Positions 54,150 to 63,163 of a stretch of DNA of 64,000 nucleotides are shown piece by piece. The position numbers and the translations under genes were made by a program. Origin of the DNA: Ignavibacteriales bacterium (GTDB taxonomy: Bacteria > Bacteroidota > Ignavibacteria > Ignavibacteriales > Melioribacteraceae); contig JAPLFF010000003.1 in NCBI GenBank assembly GCA_026390775.1, positions 558,001 to 622,000 of the forward strand, in the 5' to 3' direction. A model generated the notes under the pieces. The model did not search any database, had not been told where the DNA came from, and saw only the letters and a program-made list of their open reading frames with translations. How positions within the stretch are numbered: position 1 is the first letter of the stretch; each line of letters opens with the position of its first letter.

Positions 54150-54527
54150 ATGAAAGATTTTGGACTAAAAAAGTTATACTACTCTATAAGTGAAGTTAGT
54201 AAGTTAGCCGGATTAGAGCAGTACATATTAAGATATTGGGAGACTGAATTTGAACAATTAAAACCCGGTAAGAATAGAGCCGGTAATAGAATTTATACAA
54301 ACAAGGATATTAAACTGATTCTTCAGATAAAAAGATTATTACGTGAAGAAAAATATACTATTGAAGGTGCTAAAAAGATTTTAAGTGATCTTGTACTAGA
54401 ACCTAATTTGCAAAACACACCAAATGAAAGTGAATCAAATAAACAAAAAATCGTTTCACCGCGTCCATTAAAAAAAGATTTAGAAGAGCTAAAGAACTTT
54501 TTACAATATTTACAGGCGGCAATGTAA
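54150..54527 (+). CDS. MerR-family transcriptional regulator
   Basis: 125 residues. N-terminal MerR winged HTH (YYSISEVSKLAGLEQYILRY, ENR-type tip NRIYTNKDIKLIL, then KRLLREEKYTIEGAKKIL). No Cys or ligand domain; the C-terminal half is a short coiled segment (KKDLEELKNFLQYLQ). Typical small MerR-like protein of this phylum; the target is unknown. It ends 4 bases before tRNA-Pro. Confidence 0.88.
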   Translation: MKDFGLKKLYYSISEVSKLAGLEQYILRYWETEFEQLKPGKNRAGNRIYTNKDIKLILQIKRLLREEKYTIEGAKKILSDLVLEPNLQNTPNESESNKQKIVSPRPLKKDLEELKNFLQYLQAAM

Positions 54528-54531
54528 AAAC

Positions 54532-54605
54532 CGGAACGTAGCGCAGCCCGGTAGCGCACTTGAATGGGGTTCAAGGGGTCGCGGGTTCAAATCCCGCCGT
54601 TCCGA
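54532..54605 (+). tRNA. tRNA-Pro (anticodon GGG)
   Basis: The cloverleaf folds by eye: acceptor CGGAACG with CGTTCCG, D arm GCGC/GCGC, anticodon stem CTTGA/TCAAG around loop ATGGGGT (anticodon GGG at 54566-54568), variable GGGTC, T arm GCGGG-TTCAAAT-CCCGC, discriminator A. CCA is not encoded. It reads proline CCC and CCU codons. Confidence 0.95.
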
Positions 54606-54613
54606 CAATATAC

Positions 54614-54639
54614 AAGGCACATAGAGAATGTGCCTTTTT
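54614..54639 (+). terminator. Rho-independent terminator after tRNA-Pro
   Basis: AAGGCACAT (54614-54622) and ATGTGCCTT (54628-54636) pair perfectly over a 5-base loop, followed by T residues. Confidence 0.9.
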
Positions 54640-54668
54640 CATAATTGACTAAAAATTTTAGGACCATG

Positions 54669-56153
54669 ATGATTGATCTTACAGCTGACAAACCAAGATG
54701 TAATTGTGGAGTATTTGGATTTTATGGCGGTAAAGATGCAGCGATAACAACTTATTATGGTTTGTTGGCATTACAGCATAGGGGACAAGAAGCTGCAGGT
54801 ATTGTAACGCTTTCAAAAAATGAATTAGGAAAATCAATTTTTAATATTCATAAAAGTTTAGGTTTAGTTTCTGAAATTTTCAATGATGAAAAAATTTTTG
54901 AAAATCATCTTTCAGGAAATGCAGCTATAGGACATAACAGGTACTCCACTACAGGAGCTTCTGATTCTTCAAAGAATATTCAACCATTTACTGTTAATTA
55001 CCGATTAGGAAATTTAGCAATAGCCCATAATGGAAACTTAACGAATGCTAAATTACTTCGAGAAGAACTTGTGAACGATGGTGCAATTTTTCAAACTACA
55101 AGTGATACTGAAGTAATTTTACATTTAATTGCACGGAGTAAATTAGAAAATCAGATTGATCAGATCAAAGAAGCATTACAAAAAGTGCAAGGAGCCTATA
55201 GTATTGTCATTCTAACAAATGATAAACTAATTGGTGCGAGAGATCCGAACGGTTTCAGACCATTATGTATTGGAAAATTAAACGGTTCGTTCATCATTAC
55301 TTCTGAAACATGCGCATTAGATATTAATTCAGCCATACTTATTAGAGATGTTGAGCCAGGCGAATTGATCATCATTGATCAAGCATCTTATCAATTAGGT
55401 GAGTTTAATTCGCAATTTATTTTTGATTATCGTGTTCAACCAAAACACTGCATTTTTGAGTACATCTACTTTTCACGACCAGACAGCAGAGTGTTTGGTT
55501 CTAATGTAGATAAGATGAGAAGAAAATTGGGAAAAGTACTTGCTCAAAAACATCCTGTTGTTGATAAGGATGGAGATAAAATAATTGTTATAAGTGTTCC
55601 TGATAGTTCGAATACCGCTGCAATAGGATTTCAAACACAATTAGCTAAGCAAGGAATTAATTCACGACTAGAAATTGGTTTAATCAGAAGCCATTATATA
55701 GGTAGAACATTTATTCTTCCTGGGCAAAAGGCAAGAGAAGTTGGTGTTAGAATTAAATTTAATACCGTTAAAGGTGTCTTGGAGAATAAAACCGTTGTTC
55801 TAATTGATGATTCAATAGTACGTGGGACTACATCAAAGCAATTAGTAAAATTATTGAGAGAAGCTAATCCAAAAGAAATACATTTAAGAATATCTTCTCC
55901 ACCAATTATTAGTCCATGTTATTACGGAATGGATTTTCCATCTAAAGAAGAATTGATTGCAAACAAATTTAATAGCGATATAGAGGAAATAAGAAAATAT
56001 CTTGAAGTTGATAGTCTTGAATATCTGACCATAGATGAACTACTCGAAGCAATGATTGACCATTCACCGGAAGATTTTTGTACAGCATGTTTTTCTGGAA
56101 AATATCCATTAGATGTTGATATGACTATTACAAAAGATATTTATGAAAGTTAA
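54669..56153 (+). CDS. purF: Amidophosphoribosyltransferase
   Basis: First committed step of purine synthesis. B. subtilis-type enzyme: a short propeptide precedes the catalytic Cys in CGVFGFYGG (about residue 14 from the 54669 start), then ALQHRGQEAAGIV. The PRPP motif is VVLIDDSIVRGTTSKQ. Cysteines in QPKHCIFEYIY, ISPCYYGMDF and DFCTACFSGKYP match the [4Fe-4S] ligands. I choose the ATG at 54669 because AGGA at 54660-54663 then has a workable spacing; 54666 is also possible. About 495 residues. Confidence 0.96.
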   Translation: MIDLTADKPRCNCGVFGFYGGKDAAITTYYGLLALQHRGQEAAGIVTLSKNELGKSIFNIHKSLGLVSEIFNDEKIFENHLSGNAAIGHNRYSTTGASDSSKNIQPFTVNYRLGNLAIAHNGNLTNAKLLREELVNDGAIFQTTSDTEVILHLIARSKLENQIDQIKEALQKVQGAYSIVILTNDKLIGARDPNGFRPLCIGKLNGSFIITSETCALDINSAILIRDVEPGELIIIDQASYQLGEFNSQFIFDYRVQPKHCIFEYIYFSRPDSRVFGSNVDKMRRKLGKVLAQKHPVVDKDGDKIIVISVPDSSNTAAIGFQTQLAKQGINSRLEIGLIRSHYIGRTFILPGQKAREVGVRIKFNTVKGVLENKTVVLIDDSIVRGTTSKQLVKLLREANPKEIHLRISSPPIISPCYYGMDFPSKEELIANKFNSDIEEIRKYLEVDSLEYLTIDELLEAMIDHSPEDFCTACFSGKYPLDVDMTITKDIYES

Positions 56154-56174
56154 TAATATATCCGATTGCAGATC

Positions 56175-56765
56175 ATGAAAATAAACTATAAAGAGATTAT
56201 ACTTTTACCAAATTTAATAAGTTCATTCAGATTGCTGCTATTTGTTCCATTCCTATATTTATTTAATAATTATTCTTCAAACCAAAATGTTCGAATTTAT
56301 ATTTTCATATTAATTATTGTTGCTTTCATTTCTGATCTGCTGGATGGTTATGTAGCAAGAAAAACAAATTCAATATCAGAACTTGGAAAGATAATAGATC
56401 CGCTTGCAGATAAAATTCTTGTTGCTTTGATAATAATTAATCTTTATTTGCTAAATGAAATACCTGTGTTTTATTTCTGGATTGTAATAACAAGAGATAT
56501 TTGCATCTCAGTAGGAGGAATTATTGTATCCAAAAAAATTGGGAAAGTATTATCTTCAAACTTACTCGGCAAGTTAACTGTATTATCAATCGGAATATTT
56601 ATTATAACAACTTTATTAAATTCTAATCATTTCGATATTTTCTATAAATTAATATTAGTTATAAGTTGCGCTCTGTGTGTGACATCTTTAATTGGATATT
56701 TAATGAGAGCAATTGAAATGATAAAATGGAATAATAATGAAAATATTTCCAAACCAGACTCTTAA
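56175..56765 (+). CDS. pgsA: CDP-diacylglycerol--glycerol-3-phosphate 3-phosphatidyltransferase-like enzyme
   Basis: About 196 residues of the CDP-alcohol phosphatidyltransferase family. The motif D-x2-DG-x2-AR-x8-G-x3-D-x3-D is complete in DLLDGYVARKTNSISELGKI followed by IDPLADK. Five or six membrane helices. PgsA makes phosphatidylglycerol phosphate; other class members (Pss, Pcs) are possible but length and motif fit PgsA. The ATG at 56175 is preferred over the TTG at 56166. It overlaps ftsY by 29 bases. Confidence 0.86.
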   Translation: MKINYKEIILLPNLISSFRLLLFVPFLYLFNNYSSNQNVRIYIFILIIVAFISDLLDGYVARKTNSISELGKIIDPLADKILVALIIINLYLLNEIPVFYFWIVITRDICISVGGIIVSKKIGKVLSSNLLGKLTVLSIGIFIITTLLNSNHFDIFYKLILVISCALCVTSLIGYLMRAIEMIKWNNNENISKPDS

Positions 56766-57669
56766 TAAATTAAAAGAGGGTTTATCAAAAACTCGTAATA
56801 ATCTTTTCAATAAGATATCTGAAGTAATTTCAAGAAAAGCAATTATAGACGATGATACATTTGATGAACTAGAAGCAATTTTACTTAGTAGTGATTTAGG
56901 GAGTGAACTTACAGAGAAAATAATCAGTAAAACACGCACTTCTTTATTAAACGTTAACGACAGATCTCTTGAAAGCATCAAAAATACTATGAAAGATGAA
57001 CTATTAAGTATTTTTGATAGAGGTATTAATCCAAATTATCACTCAGAACTAGAAAAGTTCAAACCTTATATAATTTTAATTGTTGGTGTTAATGGGTCTG
57101 GCAAAACAACTACAATAGCAAAACTTGCTAATAAATATAAATTAGAAGGGAAGAAGGTTATAATTGCTTCTGCTGATACTTATCGTGCAGCCGCAAATGC
57201 TCAACTAAAGACATGGTCTAAACGAGTTGGTGTTGAAATTGTGGAAGTTAACTCAAAAGATCCATCTTCTGTAGTATTTGAAACTATAAATATTGCATTG
57301 AATAATAACTACGACATAGTTTTAATTGACACAGCAGGACGACTCCACAATAACAAAAATCTAATGCTGGAACTAACAAAAATTATTAAAGTAACTAATA
57401 GATTATTACACTATGCTCCTAATGATGTACTATTAGTTCTCGATTCTAACTCAGGTCAAAATATTATTTTACAAGTTGATGAATTTAATAAGAGCACAAA
57501 AATTTCAGGTTTAATACTCACAAAGTTGGACGGTACTGCTAAAGGAGGTGCAATTTTACAAATAGCTTCTCAAAATAAAATGCCTATCAAATATTTAGGA
57601 ATTGGGGAGGCCATAGAGGACATTCAAGAATTCAATGCTGAGTTGTTTATAGATGCAATAATTAATTAA
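56737..57669 (+). CDS. ftsY: Signal recognition particle receptor FtsY
   Basis: 310 residues, the short form lacking a long acidic A domain. N domain helices, then G1 VGVNGSGKTTTIAKLA, G2-region ADTYRAAANAQL, G3 DTAGRLHNN, G4 TKLDGTAKGG and a closing GIGEAIEDIQEFNAELF. It targets SRP-bound ribosomes to the membrane. Confidence 0.96.
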   Translation: MKIFPNQTLNKLKEGLSKTRNNLFNKISEVISRKAIIDDDTFDELEAILLSSDLGSELTEKIISKTRTSLLNVNDRSLESIKNTMKDELLSIFDRGINPNYHSELEKFKPYIILIVGVNGSGKTTTIAKLANKYKLEGKKVIIASADTYRAAANAQLKTWSKRVGVEIVEVNSKDPSSVVFETINIALNNNYDIVLIDTAGRLHNNKNLMLELTKIIKVTNRLLHYAPNDVLLVLDSNSGQNIILQVDEFNKSTKISGLILTKLDGTAKGGAILQIASQNKMPIKYLGIGEAIEDIQEFNAELFIDAIIN

Positions 57670-57709
57670 ACAATAATGCAGTTTACATAATATACATTAT
57701 GCGCATATA

Positions 57710-58561
57710 TCAATATTCAAAAAAACCAGTTTTCGTTTTTCTCCCTAATTTTCCCGCATTTACCATTTTCTTAAGTAATGGGCATGGTCGGTATTTAGAA
57801 TCATTAAATCCCTCATATAATACTTCCATTATAGCCAGACATACATCTAATCCTATGAAGTCAGCTAATGTTAAAGGGCCCATTGGATGATTCATTCCTA
57901 ATTTCATAACGATATCAATATCTTCAGCTTTTGCTACTCCTTCATATAAAGCAAATATGGCTTCATTTATCATTGGCATCAAAATTCGATTAGAAATAAA
58001 TCCAGGATAATCGTAAACCTCCACTGGTTTTTTATTAATTTTTAATGTTAATTCGTAAATGGTTTTAAATGTTTCATCAGATGTAGAATATCCTCTTATC
58101 AATTCAACTAATTGCATAACTGGAACAGGGTTCATGAAATGCATGCCTAAGAATTTATCACTACGAATATTTTTACCTAATTCAGTTATTGAGATTGAAG
58201 ATGTATTTGAAGCTATGATACAATTATTATTTAATAAATTATCTAATTCCTTTAATATCAATAATTTAGCTGGTTTATTTTCATATATTGCTTCTATTGT
58301 AAGATCAACATTTCTATCAATATTTTTATGCCCAATTATAGGAATAACATTACTTAGAAAGCTACTTTTTTGTTCAGAAGTTATTGAACCTTTCTTAATC
58401 TGCCTATCCATGTTATTATTAATGGTACTCAATCCTCTTTCAAGAAAAACTTGCTCCGAATCAACTAAAAAAACTTTAAATCCATATTGTGAAAAAACAT
58501 GAGCTATACCACTGCCCATTGTCCCTGCACCAATTACTGCAATCTTATTAATCGTACTCAT
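57710..58561 (-). CDS. hbd: 3-hydroxybutyryl-CoA dehydrogenase
   Basis: 283 residues. NAD-binding IAVIGAGTMGSGIAHVFSQY, then IASNTSSISITELG, FLGMHFMNPVPVMQLVELI (catalytic His), DYPGFISNRILMP, and a C-terminal GPLTLADFIGLDVCLAIM. It interconverts 3-hydroxybutyryl-CoA and acetoacetyl-CoA, in butyrate-type metabolism or beta-oxidation; the direction is not readable. Other genes of the pathway are not in the window. Convergent with ftsY. Confidence 0.93.
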   Translation of the reverse strand: MSTINKIAVIGAGTMGSGIAHVFSQYGFKVFLVDSEQVFLERGLSTINNNMDRQIKKGSITSEQKSSFLSNVIPIIGHKNIDRNVDLTIEAIYENKPAKLLILKELDNLLNNNCIIASNTSSISITELGKNIRSDKFLGMHFMNPVPVMQLVELIRGYSTSDETFKTIYELTLKINKKPVEVYDYPGFISNRILMPMINEAIFALYEGVAKAEDIDIVMKLGMNHPMGPLTLADFIGLDVCLAIMEVLYEGFNDSKYRPCPLLKKMVNAGKLGRKTKTGFFEY

Positions 58562-58617
58562 ATTTAGCCTTTTATTATTTTATATAAAGTATGCTGTACG
58601 AAAACAGAGGTGTTCTT

Positions 58618-59460
58618 CTATGAAGCTACTTCAAAGGAAAGACAACATTTCAATTTACCACATGGACCACTAAGTTTTCCCATGCTAGAAAGAAGGTTTT
58701 GTTCATTAGCTAACTGTGTAGATATCCTCTTAAAACTAGATAAGAAGGATATACAGCAATATTCTCTGCCGCACGTTCCTACTCCACCAACTTTTTTAGC
58801 TTCATCTCTAACTCCAATCTGCCTTAATTCAATTCTTGTTTTAAATTCCGCTGCTAATTCTTTTGCTAATTCTCTAAAATCAACCCTTCCATCTGAAGTA
58901 TAAAAGAAAAAAAGCTTTTTACGATCAAATTGATAATGAATACTGACAAGTTTCATATTTAGACTGAATTTATCAACAGAAGTCCTGAAAAACGGAACTG
59001 CTTTTTCTTCATCTTGAATATTTTTCCTTACTCTTTCAAGATCTTCCACAGAAGCTTTTCTAACCACACTAGGTAGATAATCGTCATACAATCCTAAATA
59101 TTGTCTCTTAAGTTTTACCATTTCACCAATTAACTTAACCTGAGCAACTTCTATAGAATCATTATTTTGAACAATAATGAAATCTTCAGGATAAAGATTG
59201 ACATCTAAAATAGCGGGTATTTCTACAAAACAATTATTTAATAATCCACTGCAAGAAATTTCAACAATATTCCTATTATCAGTTATTATTTTATCACTGT
59301 AACAAATTCCACAAGCGAAACATGAACTGACATTAATATGCCTGGCATTGATGTTATTAATTACAATAGATTCAATAAGGGAATTGTTAATAGAATTATG
59401 CTGATTATCATCTGTTGGAATAATTGCAGGTTGAGTGTATTTAGGATCTATATGAAACAA
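58618..59460 (-). CDS. ricT: PSP1-domain protein (RicT/YaaT-like)
   Basis: 280 residues. The PSP1 C-terminal core includes FFYTSDGRVDFRELAKEL, RIELRQIGVRDEAKKVGGVG and CGREYCCISFLSSFKRIS, with further cysteines in GPCGKLKCCLSFE that can bind an Fe-S cluster in the Ric complex. An N-terminal stretch with CFACGICYSD (C-x2-C-x2-C) is additional. RicT helps RNA processing and sporulation in Bacillus; the role here is unknown. It is 3 bases after holB in the same operon. Confidence 0.88.
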   Translation of the reverse strand: MFHIDPKYTQPAIIPTDDNQHNSINNSLIESIVINNINARHINVSSCFACGICYSDKIITDNRNIVEISCSGLLNNCFVEIPAILDVNLYPEDFIIVQNNDSIEVAQVKLIGEMVKLKRQYLGLYDDYLPSVVRKASVEDLERVRKNIQDEEKAVPFFRTSVDKFSLNMKLVSIHYQFDRKKLFFFYTSDGRVDFRELAKELAAEFKTRIELRQIGVRDEAKKVGGVGTCGREYCCISFLSSFKRISTQLANEQNLLSSMGKLSGPCGKLKCCLSFEVAS

Positions 59461-59463
59461 AAC

Positions 59464-60579
59464 TTATTTCCTAATTGATATAGAAGCTATTTCAAATATA
59501 AGATTAAGACATACTACATTCAAGTTGATGTTTTTATCTTCACATTCTTCGATTTTATCAATTGAATCAAATATATTCCAAACCATTGTCTGATTAAATC
59601 TCTCATTAAATTTTTCAAGTGTTTCCTTATAATCCTCAAAAAAGTATTTCATTAAAGAATATTTGTTTCGCACTACATCATTTAACCATACTTTAATAAG
59701 TCGAGTAATTATTTTTATTGAACCATTCGGGCTTTGTTTCGAGATAAGATTAAGTTCTCTATATGCTAGATTATATTTTTTGCCAAGTGAATACCTCAAA
59801 AACGATATTGTTTTTTCAAGTAAAAAATTAAAATCAGTATTCAGTAAGCTAAGTGCAGAAGTAACTGACCCTTCTGAAAAACTAGATATTTTAGCAGCTA
59901 TTTCTTTTCCAATAGAAAAATATAGTATAAGTATACCTCTAATGAATTCAGCAGATAAAGGTTCGAAATTAATCTGCCAGCAACGTGATTGAATAGTTGG
60001 TAAAAGTTTATCTTTATTTGAGGTTAATAGAATAAATATTATACCATCCGGCGGTTCTTCTAAATTTTTTAATAATGCATTTTGAGCTTGATCGTTCATC
60101 AAATGTGCATCTTCAATAATTACAAATCGATATTCAAGTTCTTCTATTGCAGTATTAACAAATTTTGTTATCTCTCTAATACTATTTATTTTAATATTGT
60201 TGGCATCTTCAATAAATATTTTATGATAAGGATTATTAATTTTTTCCCCAATTTCATCTGTTATAGTTAATAAAACTTCTTTAGATAATTTTTCTGTTGC
60301 ATTATCATCCCCTGTTTCCCCTTTCCCTCTTGGAAGTGGTATTATTAATTTCAAGTATGGTTCTTGTAACGAAGAGATTTTACGATAAATAATATCTGAC
60401 TTTGTTTGATCTAATTTCTGATTTAAGATATTTGCGAATTGAATTGCGGTAAAAAACTTCCCTATACCATCATGTCCACAAAAAAGAAAGGCGTGTGGTA
60501 CACGCCTAGATTCACAAATTTTAGCTAAAATTTCTTTAGCTTTTATCTGTCCTGGTATTTCATCCCATAACTGGTTCAT
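59464..60579 (-). CDS. holB: DNA polymerase III delta' subunit
   Basis: 371 residues. Clamp-loader AAA+ domain: PHAFLFCGHDGIGKFFTAIQ in the Walker A position (GIGKFF, Lys kept), the NNIKINSIREI segment, FVIIEDAHLMNDQAQNALLKNLEEPP (Walker B and sensor), then LLTSNKDKLLPTIQSRC. A typical HolB, longer than the E. coli protein by about 35 residues. It loads the sliding clamp at replication forks. Second-to-last gene of the leftward operon before ricT. Confidence 0.92.
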   Translation of the reverse strand: MNQLWDEIPGQIKAKEILAKICESRRVPHAFLFCGHDGIGKFFTAIQFANILNQKLDQTKSDIIYRKISSLQEPYLKLIIPLPRGKGETGDDNATEKLSKEVLLTITDEIGEKINNPYHKIFIEDANNIKINSIREITKFVNTAIEELEYRFVIIEDAHLMNDQAQNALLKNLEEPPDGIIFILLTSNKDKLLPTIQSRCWQINFEPLSAEFIRGILILYFSIGKEIAAKISSFSEGSVTSALSLLNTDFNFLLEKTISFLRYSLGKKYNLAYRELNLISKQSPNGSIKIITRLIKVWLNDVVRNKYSLMKYFFEDYKETLEKFNERFNQTMVWNIFDSIDKIEECEDKNINLNVVCLNLIFEIASISIRK

Positions 60580-60593
60580 TCTTTTGCCAAATA

Positions 60594-60830
60594 TTACGAC
60601 TTAAATTCGTCATCATCACTGTAAAAGAAATCTTCATCACTTGGGTAATCTGGCCATATATCTTCGATTGTCTCATAAGGTTCATCCGAATCTTCTAACT
60701 CCTGCAAATTTTCAACTACTTCAAGCGGAGCTCCAATTCGTTCTGCGTAATCTATTAATTCTTCCTTAGTAGCCGGCCACGGAGCGTCATCTAGATAAGA
60801 TGCTAATTCGACGGTCCAAATCATTGTCAA
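60594..60830 (-). CDS. DUF2795 protein
   Basis: 78 residues. ELASYLDDAPWPATKEELIDYAERIGAPLEVVENLQEL is the DUF2795 core, a small helical fold. The C-terminal third is strongly acidic (DEPYETIEDIWPDYPSDEDFF). Function unknown. It lies between the M23 peptidase and holB, with gaps of 18 and 14 bases. Confidence 0.85.
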   Translation of the reverse strand: MTMIWTVELASYLDDAPWPATKEELIDYAERIGAPLEVVENLQELEDSDEPYETIEDIWPDYPSDEDFFYSDDDEFKS

Positions 60831-60848
60831 TTCTCCTGAAATGGTTTA

Positions 60849-61775
60849 TTATTTTTTGACAACTTCAAAAATATTTACATCATCATAAATAAAATTTCGT
60901 GGATCTAATGCGATACCATTATGTCTTACTTCGTAATGAAGGTGGGGACCTGTAGACAGTTTCCCTGAATTTCCAGAGGTTGCGATTAAATCTCCTCTTT
61001 TTACTTTTTGCCCTTGCTTTACATGTATTCCATCTAAGTGAGCATATATAGTTCTATAACCATAACCATGTTCAATTTCTAATGTAAGTCCATAACCACT
61101 TCTCCATCCAACAAAATCAACAGTTCCACCACCCGGACAATATACTTTTGTTCCTATATCAGTAATAAAATCAATACCGTTATGCATTCTCATAATCTTA
61201 AGAATTGGATGAAATCTCATCCCGAAATCATCAGCCTGAGTTCCTTCACAAGGTCTTATTGCAGGAAGTGCATCATACATTTTTTCGTTTTCTTTTAATG
61301 TCTTTTCTATTTCTTCATAGTTATTTTTCTCTAGTTTTACTTTAAGTGATATTTTATTTACAAATGCATCAACATCTTCAAGATAGTTATCAATTTTACT
61401 TACACTTGATGTTTTAATCGGTTCAAAAATACTTCCGCCAATACCATAAGAGTTTTGATCGGTTTGAAGGGGTTCTAGATTTGCTTTTAGTCTTAAATCA
61501 TGACTCTGATTTGAAATTGCTGATATTCTCTCATCTAACTGTTTGTAATTTTCTAATAGGTTATCAAATTTTTCTCTAAGAAGTGTATTGCTCTTTTTAA
61601 GCATTTTAACTTCAGAATCGGGATTGATAAATTCATTGAACACCATAAAGATGCCAAACATAAAGAAAGACACCAATACAGAGAAAAATAAGACGAGAAA
61701 TACAAATTTCTTATAGAAACTGTGTATTTCTACGAATTTCAGCTTAGTCTTTGAAAAGTAGTAAAATTTTTTCAT
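60849..61775 (-). CDS. M23-family peptidase, murein endopeptidase-like
   Basis: 308 residues. One N-terminal membrane anchor (FVFLVLFFSVLVSFFMFGIFM), a long coiled-coil segment (about residues 60-170), then LytM/M23: MHNGIDFITDIGTKVYCPGG (His, Asp), VDFVGWRSGYGLTLEIEHG, and TGPHLHYEVRHNG (His-x-His). All zinc ligands are kept, so it is probably an active DD-endopeptidase on periplasmic peptidoglycan. Sits between DUF2795 and hprK. Confidence 0.93.
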   Translation of the reverse strand: MKKFYYFSKTKLKFVEIHSFYKKFVFLVLFFSVLVSFFMFGIFMVFNEFINPDSEVKMLKKSNTLLREKFDNLLENYKQLDERISAISNQSHDLRLKANLEPLQTDQNSYGIGGSIFEPIKTSSVSKIDNYLEDVDAFVNKISLKVKLEKNNYEEIEKTLKENEKMYDALPAIRPCEGTQADDFGMRFHPILKIMRMHNGIDFITDIGTKVYCPGGGTVDFVGWRSGYGLTLEIEHGYGYRTIYAHLDGIHVKQGQKVKRGDLIATSGNSGKLSTGPHLHYEVRHNGIALDPRNFIYDDVNIFEVVKK

Positions 61776-61841
61776 ATCAAATTAGGGTGCGAAGATAATA
61801 AATGATCTCCCTGTAGTCAAGAAATAAAAACCGGAACAATA

Positions 61842-62852
61842 TTATTCAAAATCATGCTCAAAATAATCTATTGCCCGATTCATTTCCTCATTTTTTAACT
61901 GAATTTTTTGGGTAATTCTATCTTGTAAAACTTTAGCTGCATCATAACCATAATGTTTAAGTAGATAATTGAGAGCAATTATTTCAGAGATAACCGTAAT
62001 ATTCTTACCTGGTATAATTGGTAACTTCACGTATGGTATTTCAATATCCATTAATGTAGTAAAAGAGTCGTCCAAACCGGTTCTTGTATATTCTGTTTGA
62101 TCATTCCAAACTTCTAATTCAATCATAACCTCTAATCTTTTTTGAAATCGTATGGCTCTGACTCCAAACATACTTTTTATATCTATTATTCCAATACCGC
62201 GTAATTCCATAAAATGTTTTACTAGATCCGTACCGGAGCCCATTAGAATGCCTTCACCTTTTTTAGTCAGGATTACAACATCATCAGCAACTAATCTATG
62301 GCCTCTTTCAACAAGATCGAGTGCAACTTCACTTTTACCGATTCCTGAATTACCTACAAACAACATTCCCACTCCATAGACATCAACAAAAGATCCGTGA
62401 ATTGATAAGCGCGGTGCGAACTGATCGTCTAGAAAATCTGTAATAAGGTAAAATAATTTTGTTGTTGAATAACCTGAACCGAAAATTGGTGTTTTATATT
62501 TATTAGCTAACTGAATCATCTCGGGAGTTGGAGAATTATCATTTGTAATTATTAGGCAAGGTATATTGTATTTAAAAAACCTATCAAGTGATTTTACCCT
62601 TTCTGCTTCAGAAAGATTAGATAGATAACGCATTTCTGTATTACCAAAAACTTGAACGCGGTTATGCGAAAACAATTCCAGAAAACCAGCTAATGGAAGA
62701 CCTGGTCTATGTAGATTAGGTTCTTTAATAAGTCTTTCAAGACCAACCTGATCGTTTAGTAGTTTGATCTTGAATCTATCTTTTGTGCTTTTGTAGAAAA
62801 ATTCTACAGTGATATTTTCTTGTTTAGTAATATTTTTTTCATCAACTTTCAT
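61842..62852 (-). CDS. hprK: HPr kinase/phosphorylase
   Basis: 336 residues. N-terminal domain, then Walker A GNSGIGKSEVALDLVERGHR, VADDVV, the signature ELRGIGIIDIKSMFGVRAIR, and a C-terminal tail typical of HprK. It phosphorylates and dephosphorylates Ser46 of HPr. No ptsH or ptsI is in the window. It overlaps hpf by 11 bases. Confidence 0.95.
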   Translation of the reverse strand: MKVDEKNITKQENITVEFFYKSTKDRFKIKLLNDQVGLERLIKEPNLHRPGLPLAGFLELFSHNRVQVFGNTEMRYLSNLSEAERVKSLDRFFKYNIPCLIITNDNSPTPEMIQLANKYKTPIFGSGYSTTKLFYLITDFLDDQFAPRLSIHGSFVDVYGVGMLFVGNSGIGKSEVALDLVERGHRLVADDVVILTKKGEGILMGSGTDLVKHFMELRGIGIIDIKSMFGVRAIRFQKRLEVMIELEVWNDQTEYTRTGLDDSFTTLMDIEIPYVKLPIIPGKNITVISEIIALNYLLKHYGYDAAKVLQDRITQKIQLKNEEMNRAIDYFEHDFE

Positions 62853-63153
62853 TTTTTGGCCTTGTTAAGCGCTTAGTTTTTATTTTTCTTAATTGTTTTC
62901 TAATTTTCTCTATCGCCATTGGAATTGATTTTTCAAACTCATTACTTTCTGTGGTAACTGTTATTATTTTCCCCGGGATTCTAACTGTGATTTCTGAAGT
63001 TTTAATGCTATCCTTCAAATGTGTGAAACTCAATATAACTTTTACATCTAAAATCTGATCATTAAATTTTTCTAAGGATTTTACTTCTTCGCGGATAAAA
63101 TCTTTTAATGAATCTTTAGCTTTAAATTTACGGGATGTGATTCTAATATTCAT
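62842..63153 (-). CDS. hpf: Ribosome hibernation promoting factor, short form (HPF/RaiA family)
   Basis: 103 residues. The N-terminal beta strand (NIRITSRKFKAKDSLKDFIREEV), LDVKVILSFTHL and the terminal basic helix (AIEKIRKQLRKIKTKRL) match the S30AE fold that sits in the ribosome A/P sites. The short length without a C-terminal dimerisation domain makes it HPF-short or RaiA-like. Same operon as xer and hprK. Confidence 0.92.
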   Translation of the reverse strand: MNIRITSRKFKAKDSLKDFIREEVKSLEKFNDQILDVKVILSFTHLKDSIKTSEITVRIPGKIITVTTESNEFEKSIPMAIEKIRKQLRKIKTKRLTRPKNES

Positions 63154-63163
63154 AGCGTCTCCT